Below are positions 32,301 to 43,620 of a stretch of DNA of 64,000 nucleotides, one piece after another (positions within the stretch are counted from its first letter, which is position 1; the number at the start of each line of letters is the position of its first letter). The translations under genes and the position numbers were made by a program. Location of the stretch: positions 134,630,052-134,694,051 of the forward strand of contig NC_088201.1 of assembly GCF_037126465.1 (NCBI RefSeq), written 5' to 3'. Below the pieces are notes generated by a model. It was not told the origin of the DNA. It saw only the letters and a list, made by a program, of their open reading frames with translations, and did no database searches. Origin of the DNA: Ornithodoros turicata. Lineage: Eukaryota; Arthropoda; Arachnida; Ixodida; Argasidae.

Positions 32301-32522
32301 CTGACAAGTACGAAGGCGCGTACACGTCACAATGCCCGTTCGGGCGCATTTACGTCATAAAAATGGCTGCGCCCATGTGTGTTTCGGAATGAATTACCTA
32401 TTTTTTTGACATGGTACTGTACCGAACTGAGAGAATGAAGGTGTATTTTGGGGAGAGCTGGATGTGGGCTTTCAGAATATCACAACCGTTTCGACTATTT
32501 GGGATATCGGCATAGCTGACCT
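29347..32522. other. Right half of the TTAA element, no clear gene
   Basis: AT-rich with scattered short ORFs. A minus-strand 134-codon ORF (31771-32175) has no recognisable domain. 32200-32400 is CpG-rich and promoter-like. Confidence 0.4.
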
Positions 32523-32526
32523 TTAA

Positions 32527-34165
32527 GATCAAGCAATGCTTAGATCAGGGTAATCAGGGCTCTCACACACGAGTGCCGCATGTGCATGGCTTGCAGTCAG
32601 CTATTCTGTGCCCCGAGAGCTCTTGGCCACTAAATAGAATAAAGCTGCCCCCCCCCCCCCGCCAATAATGAAGAATTCGGAATGAAACCAGGTTTTCAGG
32701 CCTTGCTTTACCCTTGCTCGATGTAGTACTGCTCCTGTCGACGTTAGGAAGTACATTCACATTCGAGCAGTTCTTGTGACTCGTGAACCTCAACTAGTAG
32801 TTATAACGATCTGGTCTGAACATGCATTTTGATAAACTACACTGTAAGTAATATGATAATTGAGAAGTAATAGTGGAGACAAGTGCAGAGAATGGCATCA
32901 TCTTAATTATTACACTAAGTTTATGGGCTTGCAGCATAGCAGCAGCCTCGCCGGATATCATGCGCGACAAACTACTATATGGAGCACAGAGAGGCGCATA
33001 GAAAGAAAGGAAAAAAAGGATATAAAGATGGAGTAGTTATGTACGAGGGTCATTGTGTGAGAATTTTTAATTCTTTCTCTTTCCCTGATTTTTTTCGTTT
33101 TCACGTTGAAAATGCAAGCAAAATCAATAATACAGTGTGTAAACCGACAATCTCAGTGCTCCTGAACTTTGGGATAATCGTTCGTGAAGAACTATGTACG
33201 AATAACTTGAAACGCCTTTCAAATTTTCAGTGTCTCATTTGGAAAAGAAGCTCATTTGTTTCTGTTGGTGTGTCAAGTGAAGTTTTTCATTGACGAATTG
33301 TATATGCAAATGCCTAATAACTATACCACTCAGCTGTTTACGCTAAGGTACTTTGCTATAATTGCGGTCCTTTCCAGGGGTTTCATTACCCCCATCCCCC
33401 AGGCAGGTGACACTCCCCCTGAATTTTTCCAACCACCCCCCTGTAATTCATGAGATTTCCTGATACAGCTTGGCCACCAATGCACATACCCATAGATATG
33501 TATCCATAAAGATATACGCCCCTATGGTTCGCTCCACTCGAAATCACGCATACGTCTTATCACGCCGGGTACCGCATCTTGGCTTCTATGCGCATTGATG
33601 GTAGTGCCAGCCGCAACAACAATGACAAAGACGAAATTGTCGTTGCTCTTCGGTGCTGATACGAGTTGCGCAACGGCCTAAAAGCTGATACCTGCCATTT
33701 GAATTCAGCATGAGAGAGCCGCGACGATATGGCAAGGAAAAAAACATGTCAAGATACGGGGCACAAAAGTGAACTTGCACGGGAAATCACCGGTTGTTCG
33801 AACATTTACACGGCAGTAGACACCTACGAGCACTGGTGCTATAAAGTCTGAGGAGAAGACATCATAGATGAAAATACATATCCGTTACGAAGCCGTTTGA
33901 ATTTCACTGTTCATGGTAATCAACCAATTTTTCTCGAAGTGCAGCACGCATAGAGAAGTTCATGATTCGCTTACACGTCTACCTGCAAGAAATGACCCAC
34001 AGTCTCCTCCTCAAACATTGCATCACTTGCCAACTTCTTTGAGAAAAGTAAAAAGTAACCTTTCTGCATCCCGATGATGGCAGGGGCACCCAAGGAATAC
34101 ACCACAAAGAGTCACTGGTGTATTTTGCATAGCGAAGCCATTATCAACGATACTAGGCCCTTGTA
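32527..34165. other. Unassigned spacer
   Basis: A C14 tract at about 32647-32660 and a C-rich block near 33390-33440. No gene is recognised. Confidence 0.5.
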
Positions 34166-35485
34166 CTGGGATTTTAACACTGGTGACCGCGGTGGGGACT
34201 GGGATTTTAGCAGTGGTGGGAAAGGCGCCGGCAGAGCCCTTTAAAACGGGCAAAACCCTTTATATCCCTTTTTATCCTGACCTTTCCCTCGTTCCTTTTT
34301 TTTTGTTATCATTAAACATATCCCCCCCCCCCCTTTATATCATGGTGCCAAAGGCATATTCGAGACGGCTTATGCTACTGCCCTTCCCACTGGGATTGTA
34401 ACAGAGGCGACCGCAAAATCCATAAAAGACCGCAGCAGAGCCCTTTAGAACGGGCGAAACCTCTTTAATCATGGCTCCAAACAGATATTATCAACGGCTT
34501 ATGATGCTCTTCTACTGGGATTGCAACAGAAGCGATCACACAATTCGGAAAAGGCAGCAGCAGAGCCCTTTAAAACGTACGAAACCCCGTGTATCATGGT
34601 ACCAAAGGCATATTCATGACGGCTTATGCTATGCCTTTCTATCGGGATTGCGCAAGAGGGGACTGCAAAATTCGGATACGGCGGCAGCAAGGCCTTTTAA
34701 AACGGGCGACACTCCCTGTATCATGGAGCGAAAAAAAGAAAGTTGTCAGTGGCTTGTGCAATGCTATTCTGCTGGAGCTATAACACAGGCGACCGCCAAA
34801 TTCGGAAAACGTGGCAGCAGAGCCCTCTTAAACGAGCAAAACCCCTTGTGTCATGCTGCCAAAGACTTATGATCAACAACTTATACTATGACATTCTACC
34901 GAGATCTTAACACAGGCGACCGCAAATATCGGAAAGAGATGCAGCATAGACCTTCAAAACGGGCGAGACCCCTTGCATTATGCTGCCACTGACGTCTCAT
35001 CAATGGCTTGTGCTATGTCCTTCTACTGGGATTGTAACAGAGGCTACCGCAAAACACGAAAAATGCGACAGCAGAGCCCTTTAAAACGGTTGATACCCCT
35101 TGTATCATAGTTCCAAAGTCATATACGCATTCGCAACGGCTTATGCTATTGCCATTCTACTGGAATTATAACGGATGCGGCCGCAAACTACATAAAAGGC
35201 TGCAGCAGAGCCCTTTCAAACTGACAAAAACCCCTTTAATCATGGTGGCAGACATTTTACACAAAAATAAAGACGCGACGGCGTGATTGCATCGGAAACC
35301 ACACCAAAATTTGGAAAAGGCGGCAGCAGGGCCCTTTACAATGACTCAAATGGTTTGTATCATGGTGACAAAAAGATACTATGAACGGCTTGTACTGGGA
35401 TTGTAACAGAGGCTACCGCAACGTTCGACAGCAGATCGACCCCTTTAAAACGTGCGAAGCCCCTTTAATCCTGGTGCCAGGCGTA
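34166..35485 (+). repeat. Satellite-like array, about 125 bp unit
   Basis: About ten diverged units. The landmark agccctttaaaacg (or a variant) recurs near 34235, 34438, 34564, 34690, 34822, 34947, 35073, 35208, 35328 and 35438. Each unit also has a (t)gggattgtaacagaggc block and an aatcatggtgcca block. The first interval is longer and contains a poly-C tract. Confidence 0.8.
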
Positions 35486-35499
35486 CCTGTTTCCCTGTA

Positions 35500-36370
35500 C
35501 ATGGAGAGGTCGCGTTTGAAGAAACTGCTTCCAAAACGACACTCGCGAAGGCAAAAAAAAAAAGACAGAAATAAAATGCTATCAAGTTTGGGTCTTAATA
35601 TGAGCTCATATAAAAATAATATAAAAACACCTTCAGCTGGTTTTACAGAATGTATACATGAAATCCAGATTTCGGAGTTTGAGCCCCGTGCCATTTTCCC
35701 CTTTTGCACACTGAGAGGTCGCGTTTTACAAAATGGCACTCGAAATGGCCAAATGGCCAATTTCGTCAATTTCGGGGCTTAATATCATTTGATATAAAAA
35801 TAATATTAAAGATGTCCTCTGCTGATTTTGTAGTATGCATATGTGAAAGTAAGGTCACGGGGTTTGAACCCCATATCTTGTTTCCCTGTTGCACCTTGAG
35901 AGGTCGCGTTTGACAAAATCGCTTCCAAACCGGCACTCGAAATGCCCAATGTCGTCAACTTCGGGGCTTAATATCATTTGATATATAAATAATATTAAAG
36001 ATGTCCTAAGCTGATTTTGTAATATGTATATGTGAAAGTAAGATCACGGGGTTAGAACCCCGTATCTTTCCCTGTTGCGCACACTGAGAGGTCGCGTCTG
36101 ACAAAATCGCTTCCAAAACAGCCCTCGAAATGGCCAAATGGCGAATTTCATGAAGTTCGGGGTTTAATATCATTTGATATATCAATGATAATAAAGATAT
36201 CCTAAGCGGATTATGTAATATATGTATATGTGAAAGTAAGATCACGGGGTTTGAATCCCCGTACCTTCTTCTCCTGTTGCACCCTGAAATCACTTCCAAA
36301 ACGGCACTCGAAATGAACAGTTTTATCAAGTTGTATAGTTTAATATAAAAGCGATATAAAATACAAAACG
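35500..36370 (+). repeat. Satellite-like array, about 187-206 bp unit with tRNA T-arm-like hairpin
   Basis: Four full units and a partial one start at gagaggtcgcgt (about 35504, 35711, 35899 and 36086, then partial near 36275). Each has an AT-rich ttaatatcatttgatat block and ends with a stem-loop such as ggggtttgaacccc (35859-35872, 36048-36061, 36246-36260; diverged at 35673-35687). The loop resembles a Pol III B box or T-arm, but no cloverleaf can be folded around it by eye. Confidence 0.8.
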
Positions 36371-36677
36371 ATATCATTTGTATATTAGTCACTCAACATA
36401 AGGTTGTCTATTCTGTCAGCCCTTTCGAGTTCTGGAAAAAATGACCGTTCGCCTTTCGAACTCCTTCAAACCGGCCGTACAGTCTCAGCGCATGCGTATT
36501 ACCATAATACCGGGACTTAGCCCGTCGAGCGCCTAGGAGGGGAACCCTGTCTGAGTCGCAATTTTGAAGGCCCTGGGTGCATCAGGATTAACACTCACAC
36601 ATCTTGCCGTGGTTGGTATGTGGCCTGGAGGACGTACTGAACAAAAATAGGCGATGACATTTCCACAATTTGACTCT
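36371..36677. other. Unassigned spacer
   Basis: No gene or repeat is recognised. It ends at the LINE-B copy 2 target site. Confidence 0.5.
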
Positions 36678-36687
36678 TTTTGTCGAA

Positions 36688-38163
36688 CAACAACAACATA
36701 TATATTGTGATGATGAAGTGGGGAGGTTTTCCACTCTAGGAGTGGAACGCTACACCACAGCTAGGGGTCTGATATGAGTGGTGACAATGATCAGTGATGA
36801 CGATGAGTGATGACGGGAATGATCGAAGTGGCGATGACGATGCTGGACGTGATCGTGGTGGTGGGAGTGTCCGAGGGCGCTGCTGGGGTCATAGTGAGTC
36901 CTTTAGGCCTGTCGCCTCAAAGAAGTCAACCACGTGACGTAAGGCCGCCCTGGAGTCGGCCGCGGTGTCCCAAGGGCCGAGGATGGTCGACAAGTTGAAG
37001 GGGCGGCAGCCAAGGGTGGCAAGCTGCGACTTCAGTGTACGCCTCTCGTTGACATAGGTCCGGCAGCGGAGGAGTATGTGCTCAACGTTGGCAAGTACGC
37101 CACACTCGTTGCACATAGGGCTAGCCTCACAGCCTAACTGGTATCGATAGGACGGAGTGAAGGCCACATTCAGACGTAGCCTGTGGATGAGTGACTTCAG
37201 AGGACGAGGAAGCTTTGCAGGCAGTCGGTATGACAGCGTTGGGTCTACATTCCCCAAAGAGGACATAGTTGGAATGTCGTGTTGCCACTGTAGGGTAGAT
37301 TAGGAATCGGACAAATGCCTGAGGAGGGATCTTCTGTCTCCTCTCGAGAGTATAATGGGCATAGAAGGTCGTTGTTGGTGTGCAGCGGCAGCGGCAGCGT
37401 CGGCCTCGTGGTTCCCAGTTATTCCGCAATGCCCTGGAACCCACTGAAAGGCAACGTAGTGGGAGCGATCTTGTAGGGACTTCAGGGCGCACAGGATGTC
37501 TATCACCACTGAGGCAAGGGAACCGCGGATGCCCATGTTTTTAATGCACAGGAGAGCTGCTTTGGAGTCTGTGTAAATTACCCAGTGCCGCGGTTCACAG
37601 TCTTCCGCATATGTCAAAAATAACAAGATAGCATAAAGTTCAGCGGATGTCGATGAGGTACGGTGAGATAGACGACACCCACGTGTAACAGACTGTGATG
37701 GAATGGCAAAGGCTGAAGATGAAGTGTCCCTGGTCGACGATCCATCCGTGTATACAGCGGTACTATTGCAGTATTGAGCCTCGACGAAGTCAAGGGTAAG
37801 TTGCCTAAGAATAAAATCAGGATAGTTCTTTTTGTTGTTCTTGAGACCGGGGATGGAGAGAGTGACAGACGGCGATGGCAACGTCCATGGAGGCACTTTG
37901 GGTGCCGTCTGGTCGACTATGAATTTGGGGATATGAGGTCTGAATGATGTCACAGCAGCATGAACCGTAGCGTTCCGTCTAGCGTGAAGCTTGCGAATCA
38001 GAGTGTGACGGTTATGATGGGCACGTAGACGCAGATATTGGCGTGCAGTTTCCCGAGTACGGAGAACCTCAATGGGGATGTCCCTGGCCTCAGCCACTAC
38101 TAGACGGGTTTCAGCGCCTCGTGGGACCCCAAGACATACCCGAAGGCTGCGCGCTAGCATGCA
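36688..38163 (-). mobile_element. LINE-B, 5'-truncated copy 2
   Basis: Flanked by ttttgtcgaa (36678-36687 and 38164-38173). The minus strand ends with the same 3' stem-loop and tatatatgttgttg tail as copy 1. It is truncated more than copy 1 and starts downstream of YADD. By eye it is very similar to copy 1 over the shared 1.4 kb. Confidence 0.85.
36889..38163 (-). pseudogene. LINE-B ORF2 fragment with RNase H, one stop
   Basis: The minus strand is open from the 5' truncation (LARSLRVCLGVPRGAETR) through VYTDGSSTRDTSSSAF, AELYAI, IYTDSKAAL and GNHEADAAA to the C-terminus (FFEATGLKDSL). One in-frame stop near 37298-37300 replaces the Trp in SDSWSTLQW of copy 1. It keeps the Arg codon where copy 1 has TGA, so the two copies decayed independently. 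The MGIPSIF start seen in an ORF search lies outside the element. Confidence 0.85.
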
Positions 38164-38173
38164 TTTTGTCGAA

Positions 38174-39013
38174 AAATCGTAGTCTAAACATTGACGCTGT
38201 GCAAAAATCGACGGAATCCCCATAGGCGCAATGCATTAAAATTGATTTGGCCAGGGTGCACTAGGTTTATATTCTGCTAGCGCCTTTAATGTCTCCAGGG
38301 GTTCTTTACATGGTGTTCTTCTCTATTAGATGATGACATCTTAAAAATTTTATTCTGCTTTGCTGTTAATTGGCATATACGCTGTCTCCCATTGAATTCA
38401 CGTCCTGTAAAGCCGCTTCCGCATATCGGCTGAGCATAGTGGCGGAGTACGCCGGCGGGGGTGTGACCGCAAATTTTGGAATTGAATGCTCGAGCCGCAC
38501 TTAGGCACGCAAACACCCACTTAAGAAAGGCCACCTCTCCAGCAAAACAAGTGGCGGTCTGCCTGAGGTCACGTTATGTTAACCGCTGTTGAGGAATTCA
38601 TAATTGATAATCTGTATTCGACAGCTGCATTTGCTTCCTTTCTATTTTTAGGTTTCTCGCCAGCGGAAATTCTTTTTAGAGTTTTATCTTTTTCATGGGA
38701 AAATTTACAATAGCAGACATTGTGAAAGTTTGCAGTGCAATTTGGACGCTACTCCGTCCGTCCAGGTTATGCCGATAACGAACACGGCTATGCTGCAAAG
38801 AACGTTATGATGGTTTTGGTGGGAATGGAACTTTCCAAACTTGTTGCCCAAGGCTATTTATTGTGGATGTTTTCTAAATTCGTTTTTCGGAGAGACAATC
38901 AGCACAGGAACCCCAAAATCCTAGCAGCCACAACCGTGGATGTCTAAGCTTTCTTCCTCCCGCGTGGGATGTCGCTACATGCACGCGCGCCAAGCCGGCC
39001 GGGAGTTTTAAAC
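38174..39013. other. Unassigned spacer
   Basis: Short ORFs only. GC rises toward 38960-39050 and may be promoter-like. Confidence 0.4.
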
Positions 39014-39220
39014 ATGGCTTCCACGGCTGCGCGCCAAAACCGGTAAGCGTTTCATATTTTGCATTATTACTTGCGTTTGGCTGTAATCTGTAACTTCTGA
39101 ATGCAATGCCCTTTTTTTAGAATGATCGAAGATACCTCGTGTAAAATATCACCTTTGTGCGACCAAATCTTGTGGGGTATTGCACGAGTTGTGTTCCGCA
39201 TACACGTTTGTGGCACCCAG
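39014..39220 (+). CDS. Candidate two-exon coding start
   Basis: Exon 1 (39014-39042) is MASTAARQN plus two bases before GTAAGC. The acceptor ctttttttag ends at 39120. Exon 2 (39121-39220) keeps the frame (R-MIEDTSCKISPLCDQI, LWGIARVVFRIHVCGTQ) and ends CAG before GTATTG, a plausible donor. The joined exons are exactly 43 codons. A CpG-rich stretch precedes the ATG. No domain is recognised. Reading past the second donor gives 16 more codons and a stop. It could be a host first exon or a relic of another transposon; short length makes chance possible. Confidence 0.25.
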
Positions 39221-39704
39221 GTATTGCACGTTCGCCGCCTTCACAGCGGGGGCCAAGGTCGCCGCGCTTGACAGCCTGTTTTATGTTTTCACGACGTGAA
39301 ATCATTCGCTAAAATAGTAGGTTTTGCATTTGCACCTCTGCAAACCTCTGCAAAAAATGTGCCGTTTATTTGTGCGTGGATGAAGGCGAACTGAACTGCT
39401 TCGAAAAATTTCATCGCGCATAGTTTTATCGCACTGTAAGCGGGCCGCTCCGTTCCTGGTTGCAACATATGTGGCACCAATAAAAAAACACATTTCTAGC
39501 AATTTTGCACCAAACTTTTTTTTCGTTTCTTGTTTCTGTGGGCCTGATGCCTAGAAAAATATATGCAACGCGTCGAAAGTGTCGTCCCACTTCCCATGGG
39601 CAACAAAGGGTTAAGTAGCAATTGACGGAAAGCACGTGCATGTGATCTGATGAGAAAACAACGAAGTTGCACACCGGCTTGACACGTGTGTCACTTGTCA
39701 ACAA

Positions 39705-39860
39705 CAACATAGATGAATGGATGATGATGAAGATGATGTGGGATGTTTCCCTGCGTTGAGTGCAGGACTCTACCCCATTCCAAAAAGGTTCACATGAAAG
39801 GATGACGAGGGAAGGAAATCCCTACAGTTCTTAAAGGAGGCCGGTGGCCCTCAGAAAGGA
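39705..39860 (-). mobile_element. LINE 3' tail (minus)
   Basis: Read on the minus strand: ggggtagagt, the hairpin cctgc-actcaac-gcagg, gaaacatccc, then a tgttgttg end at about 39705. It belongs to the same 3'-end architecture as LINE-B and LINE-C but with a different hairpin sequence. Confidence 0.7.
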
Positions 39861-40118
39861 ACAACAACAACAACAATAAATGAAGAAGTGATGATGACAC
39901 GGGATGTTTTCTGTGGTAGCCACAGGACCCTACCCCACTTCACAGTGGTTAATATGAGTGGATGAATTATGGTGAGTGTGAAGCGACGACAGGTCGGAGT
40001 TCTGTTTATAGCTCCTCGAGGATTCCAGTGGCTTGCATGAAAGCAAAAAGGGAGCGAAGAGCCCGGCACTGATGCGCAGGGGAGCTCCATGGGCCAAGTA
40101 CTTTGGACAAGCTGAATG
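39861..40118 (-). pseudogene. LINE 3' end with ORF2 C-terminus (minus)
   Basis: The minus strand reads RPFSLSKVLGPWSSPAHQ, then the C-terminus (FAFMQATGILEEL), homologous to the last 40 residues of LINE-A and LINE-B ORF2. The 3' UTR has ggggtagg, the hairpin ctgtgg-cta-ccacag, and an ataaattgttgttg-like tail. It is 5'-truncated where MITE sequence begins at about 40119. Confidence 0.75.
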
Positions 40119-40193
40119 GCCTATCTGGGACAAGATAATCTGTCCCAGATATGCGCCTCCCGCCTGTTTTGAACAAATCTTGACACTGAATGA

Positions 40194-43022
40194 TGGCTAG
40201 TTCCATCTCAAATCGAACAATCCGGTACACTTGATGTCTCGAATGAACGGGAAAAAAATATATGTTGAAGCCATCGGTGAGTTAGGAGAAATAAACGCTT
40301 TCCGAATTCTCTGCGCTGCGCCGTTCGGGAAATAGGAGAGGAGGAAAAAACTGCCTCTCATAAGGCGACGTCGTCGCGAGCGGGTTTGAGCGTTCGTTAC
40401 AAGGCCATTTCTTCTCGCATTATAGTAATTTCTTGATCTGGCTTTAGACCACTTAGGGTACAATAGGATCCTTCGTTGGCAGTGTTGTACCGGTTTTTGT
40501 TTGTCTGCAAAAAAATATCAAAGTTGACTCAAATTGCCGAAAAACACCATATTCACTGCAGCTTTGCGGACGATGTGCAAAACGGACAAGACTGAGCTTT
40601 ATGCCATTTAATTTGCCATTCATAGGGCTATCGAATGATGTATAATTTGTTGCTCTACTCTGTAAGGAACGTAAGCGATACTTCTTTTAGTAGCACCATA
40701 CCACCGAAAAATGACGAATTTCGGAAGCCTTTATCTAAAAAACCCCACCAAAAACTTACCTCGAAAATTTTATATGTTGTAGGTAGTTCCTTAGACTATG
40801 CACAGAAGCAAAATCAAAATTCGGACTTGATCGGTAGGCGCACTGTGAATTTTTTTGTCAGCCCTATACGCGGAGCGCATTTAAGCGGAGGCACCGTGTC
40901 CCGCGTGTTGCAAAATCGAATTTTCCAAAGGGACTTTCAACTTCTGTCTTCATATAAAAAGTAATTGCTGTCATTTGAAACCATTCTGAGGTTTCAAGGT
41001 TTCCTTTTCAAGGTTCTGAGCGTTTGCATTCATAACAATGGTGTAATCGCTGAATCTAGATTGTGGAGCAGCCAGATGTGCTCGCATTTTTTGCGGGATG
41101 TCACACATGTATTGCAAGTGCTGGGAGCAAGGGAAGAACATAATGATTTTACATCTTTGTAAGAGGCATATCTGTTCAGGGTTATTCTAAACAAGCATAT
41201 TTACTGTACGCGTTATGGCAGGAGGGACGCAGTGACTTCCAGTATTCTTTGAAACATTTCCTTTCCTACGGCCTCATGACCTCGGAGGGGGGAAATTGCA
41301 CTGAGGAGAATGTTGTAGTGTCATACGCACACACTCAAGGCTAATTCATGGTGCCTTTTGTGAACCTTGCCGAAACAGCCCGACCGGCGCCGCTGTCCAA
41401 TATGTCATTCGGTTCGACATGCTGCGACCATGGGAAGGTCCTGATCGCATTTACTCCCTGAAGACACCTTGCGCAAAGTTTCGCCTACACACAGAAGACG
41501 CTTCACTCACTTCTCGACTACAGAAGTGCATGGAGAGCCCTTATACAGAGTGTGCGACGACATCTGCATTACTGTAGTGTGTCGTCCTGGTATCACACCT
41601 ACCTCAATGACCTCTTCGTTGTACAGTGCTGATCGTGTGGATTTCGCTGACTACCGCCTCATGCACAAGAAAAAAGTGCTATAGACAAAGGATTTTCGCT
41701 TTGCTTCGGAGATCGGCGTAGCTGCCATAAAGACTGTGGTTCCAGCAGATCAAGCCGATGGCGTAACAGAAGTGGGTCAGCTATCCAGAAGCTGCTTCAA
41801 GTACTTCACAGCAAAGGTGGCTGAATCACAACACGCAGCAATGTTGCCCACATTTGAAAGAAAATCTAACAAGAACCTGCCATCAAAAGTAACATAAAGG
41901 AAAGTGGCTTCCACAACGGCATAAAGCAGTTCATGACACGAGCACTCTCATCCACCGAGAATGCTCTGCATAACTTACGTTACCTTCTTACCTTCGTCAC
42001 CTTGTCTTCTTCGCTGTCAAGTTCTTGTTATCCTGTGTACTGTAAATATGCTTCGATATGATCACCGTGGACAAATATACCTCTTATAAAGACGCAAAAG
42101 TATTCTAAGGCATTCTGTTCTTGACGGGCTCCCAGCACTTGCAATGCATGCGTGTCATCCCGCAAAAAATGTGAGCACATATGGTTGCTCCACAATCTAC
42201 ATTCAGCGATTACAACACTATTATGAACGCAAGCGCTCAGAACGGTTTCAAATGATAGCAATTACTTTTTATGTGAAGACAGAAGTTGAAAGTCCCTTTG
42301 GAAAATTCGATTTTGCAACACGCGGGACACGATGCCAAGGCTTGAATGCGCTCTGCGTATAGGGCTGGCAAAAAATTCACAGTGCGCCTACCGATAAAGT
42401 CCGACTTTTGATTTTTCTTCTGTGCATAGTCTAAGGAACTACCTACAACATATAAAATTTTCGAGGCAAGTTTTTGGTGCGTTTTTTTAGATAAAGGCTT
42501 CCGAAATTCGTCATTTTTCGGTGGTATGGTGTTACTGAAAGAGGTATCGCTTACGTTCCTGACAGAGTAGAGCAACAAATTATACATCATTCGATAGCCA
42601 CATGAATGACAAATTAAACGGCATAAAGCTCAATCTTATCCGTTTTGTACATCGTCCGCAAAGTTGCAGTGAATATGGTGCTTTTCGGCACTTTGAGTCA
42701 ACTTTGATATTTTTTTGTAGACAAACAAAAACGGAGACAGCACTGCCAACGCAGGATCCTATTGTGCCCTAAGTGGTCTAAAGCCAGATCAAGAAATTTC
42801 TATAATGCGACAAAAAATAGCCTTATAGCGAACGCTCAACCCGCGCGCGACGACATCGTCTTATGAGAGGCAGTTTTTTCCTCCTCTCCTACTTCCCGAA
42901 CCGCGCAGCGCAGAGAATTCGGAAACCGTTTATTTCTCCTAACTCACCGATGGCTTCAACATATATTTTTTTCCCGTTCATTCGAGACATCAAGTGTACC
43001 GGATTGTTCGATTTGAGATGGA
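40194..43022. mobile_element. Foldback element with arms of about 0.97 kb
   Basis: The left arm (about 40194-41178) reappears inverted at about 42050-43022 with high similarity, including the termini ggctagttccatctc / gagatggaactagcc. The target duplication is TGAT, visible as gaaTGAT before and TGATatc after within the MITE. The unique centre (41180-42050) has no recognised gene. It is not assigned to a superfamily. Confidence 0.75.
41179..42049. other. Unique centre of the foldback element
   Basis: Short ORFs only (for example about 41400-41580, reading PWEGPDRIYSLKTPC). No domain that I recognise. Probably the residue of an internal gene or captured sequence. Confidence 0.4.
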
Positions 43023-43274
43023 ACTAGCCTGATATCATTCGGTATGATGGTTGGTTAGGAGCGTGTTATGTGGTGAAGTTCTGTTTTAACAATGTTACGT
43101 GGACATTGGAAAACATGGCCGCATGAGTTACGGTGGTGTTTTTTCCAAGTCAGCTCTAAGAAAAGCACTTAGTGGCCCCTACACTCTTAGAAATGAACTT
43201 CATTGACGAAGTTCTTCATTGAGGCCCAGGCAGAAATCAGGACTGGTTCCCGAATGGTCCCCAAGTGGTTCCAT

Positions 43275-43620
43275 TTGCAGTTGAATGGTCCCAGATGGGT
43301 CCCCAAGTGGTATTAATGGTCCCACTCTGGCTTTAAGCGGGTTCCATTCTGGTCCCAGATGGGTCCCCAAGTGGCGTTAGTGGTCCCATTCTGGCTTTAA
43401 GCGGGTTCCATTCTGGGCCCAGATGGGTCCCAAAGTGGTGCAGTGTTCCCACTCTGGCTTTAAGCGGGTTCCATTCTGGGCCCAGATGGGTGCCAAAGTG
43501 GTGTATGGTTCCCACTCTGGCTTTAAGTGGGTTCCATTCTGGGCCCAGAAGGGTGTCAAAGTGGTGTGTGGTTCCCACTCTGGCTTTAAGCGGGTTCCAT
43601 TTTGGGCTCAGATGGTTCCA
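43275..43620 (+). repeat. 63 bp minisatellite inside a MITE-like unit
   Basis: Five to six copies of gggttccattctgggcccag...ggcttt-aagc, period 63 bp. As 63 is a multiple of three, it translates as a repeat peptide (HLGPEWNPLKAR) on the minus strand, which is a by-product. The flank gcccaggcagaaatc (43227) mirrors the gatttctgcctggg ends at 53158 and 53790, suggesting one MITE family. Confidence 0.8.

Larger units (their letters stand above)
26526..32522 (+). mobile_element. Candidate 6 kb TTAA-flanked element with THAP-like exon
   Basis: The left end aggtcagatatgccgat (26526) and the inverted right end (aggtcagctatgccgat, ending 32522) match over about 17 bp with one mismatch. TTAA flanks both sides (26522-26525 and 32523-32526). 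A THAP-like segment with a consensus splice donor lies near the left end. TTAA targets and THAP domains together suggest the Kolobok superfamily; piggyBac also uses TTAA. Two MITEs are nested inside. The transposase core was not recognised, so this may be decayed or non-autonomous. Confidence 0.45.
40119..43096. mobile_element. M1 MITE split by a foldback element
   Basis: The left fragment (40119-40193) has gcctatctgggacaagata...tgtcccagat and gttttgaacaaatc. The right fragment (43019-43096) has tgatatcattcggtatgatg and ends gttctgttttaaca. Together they are a 5'-truncated M1 MITE. The interruption is the foldback element. Confidence 0.75.

Noticed and set aside
35851..36265. tRNA genes suggested by T-arm-like ggggtttgaatcccc
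   Set aside because: No acceptor, D-arm or anticodon arm can be folded around the hairpin by eye.
34166..36370. CRISPR-like regularity of the repeat arrays
   Set aside because: Units are 125-206 bp, diverged, without short identical repeats and unique spacers, in a eukaryotic genome.
41469..41684. Possible gypsy-like fragment in the foldback centre
   Set aside because: No RT, protease or integrase motif could be found.
43333..43578. 81-codon repeat protein (HLGPEWNPLKAR units)
   Set aside because: By-product of a 63 bp minisatellite whose period is a multiple of three.
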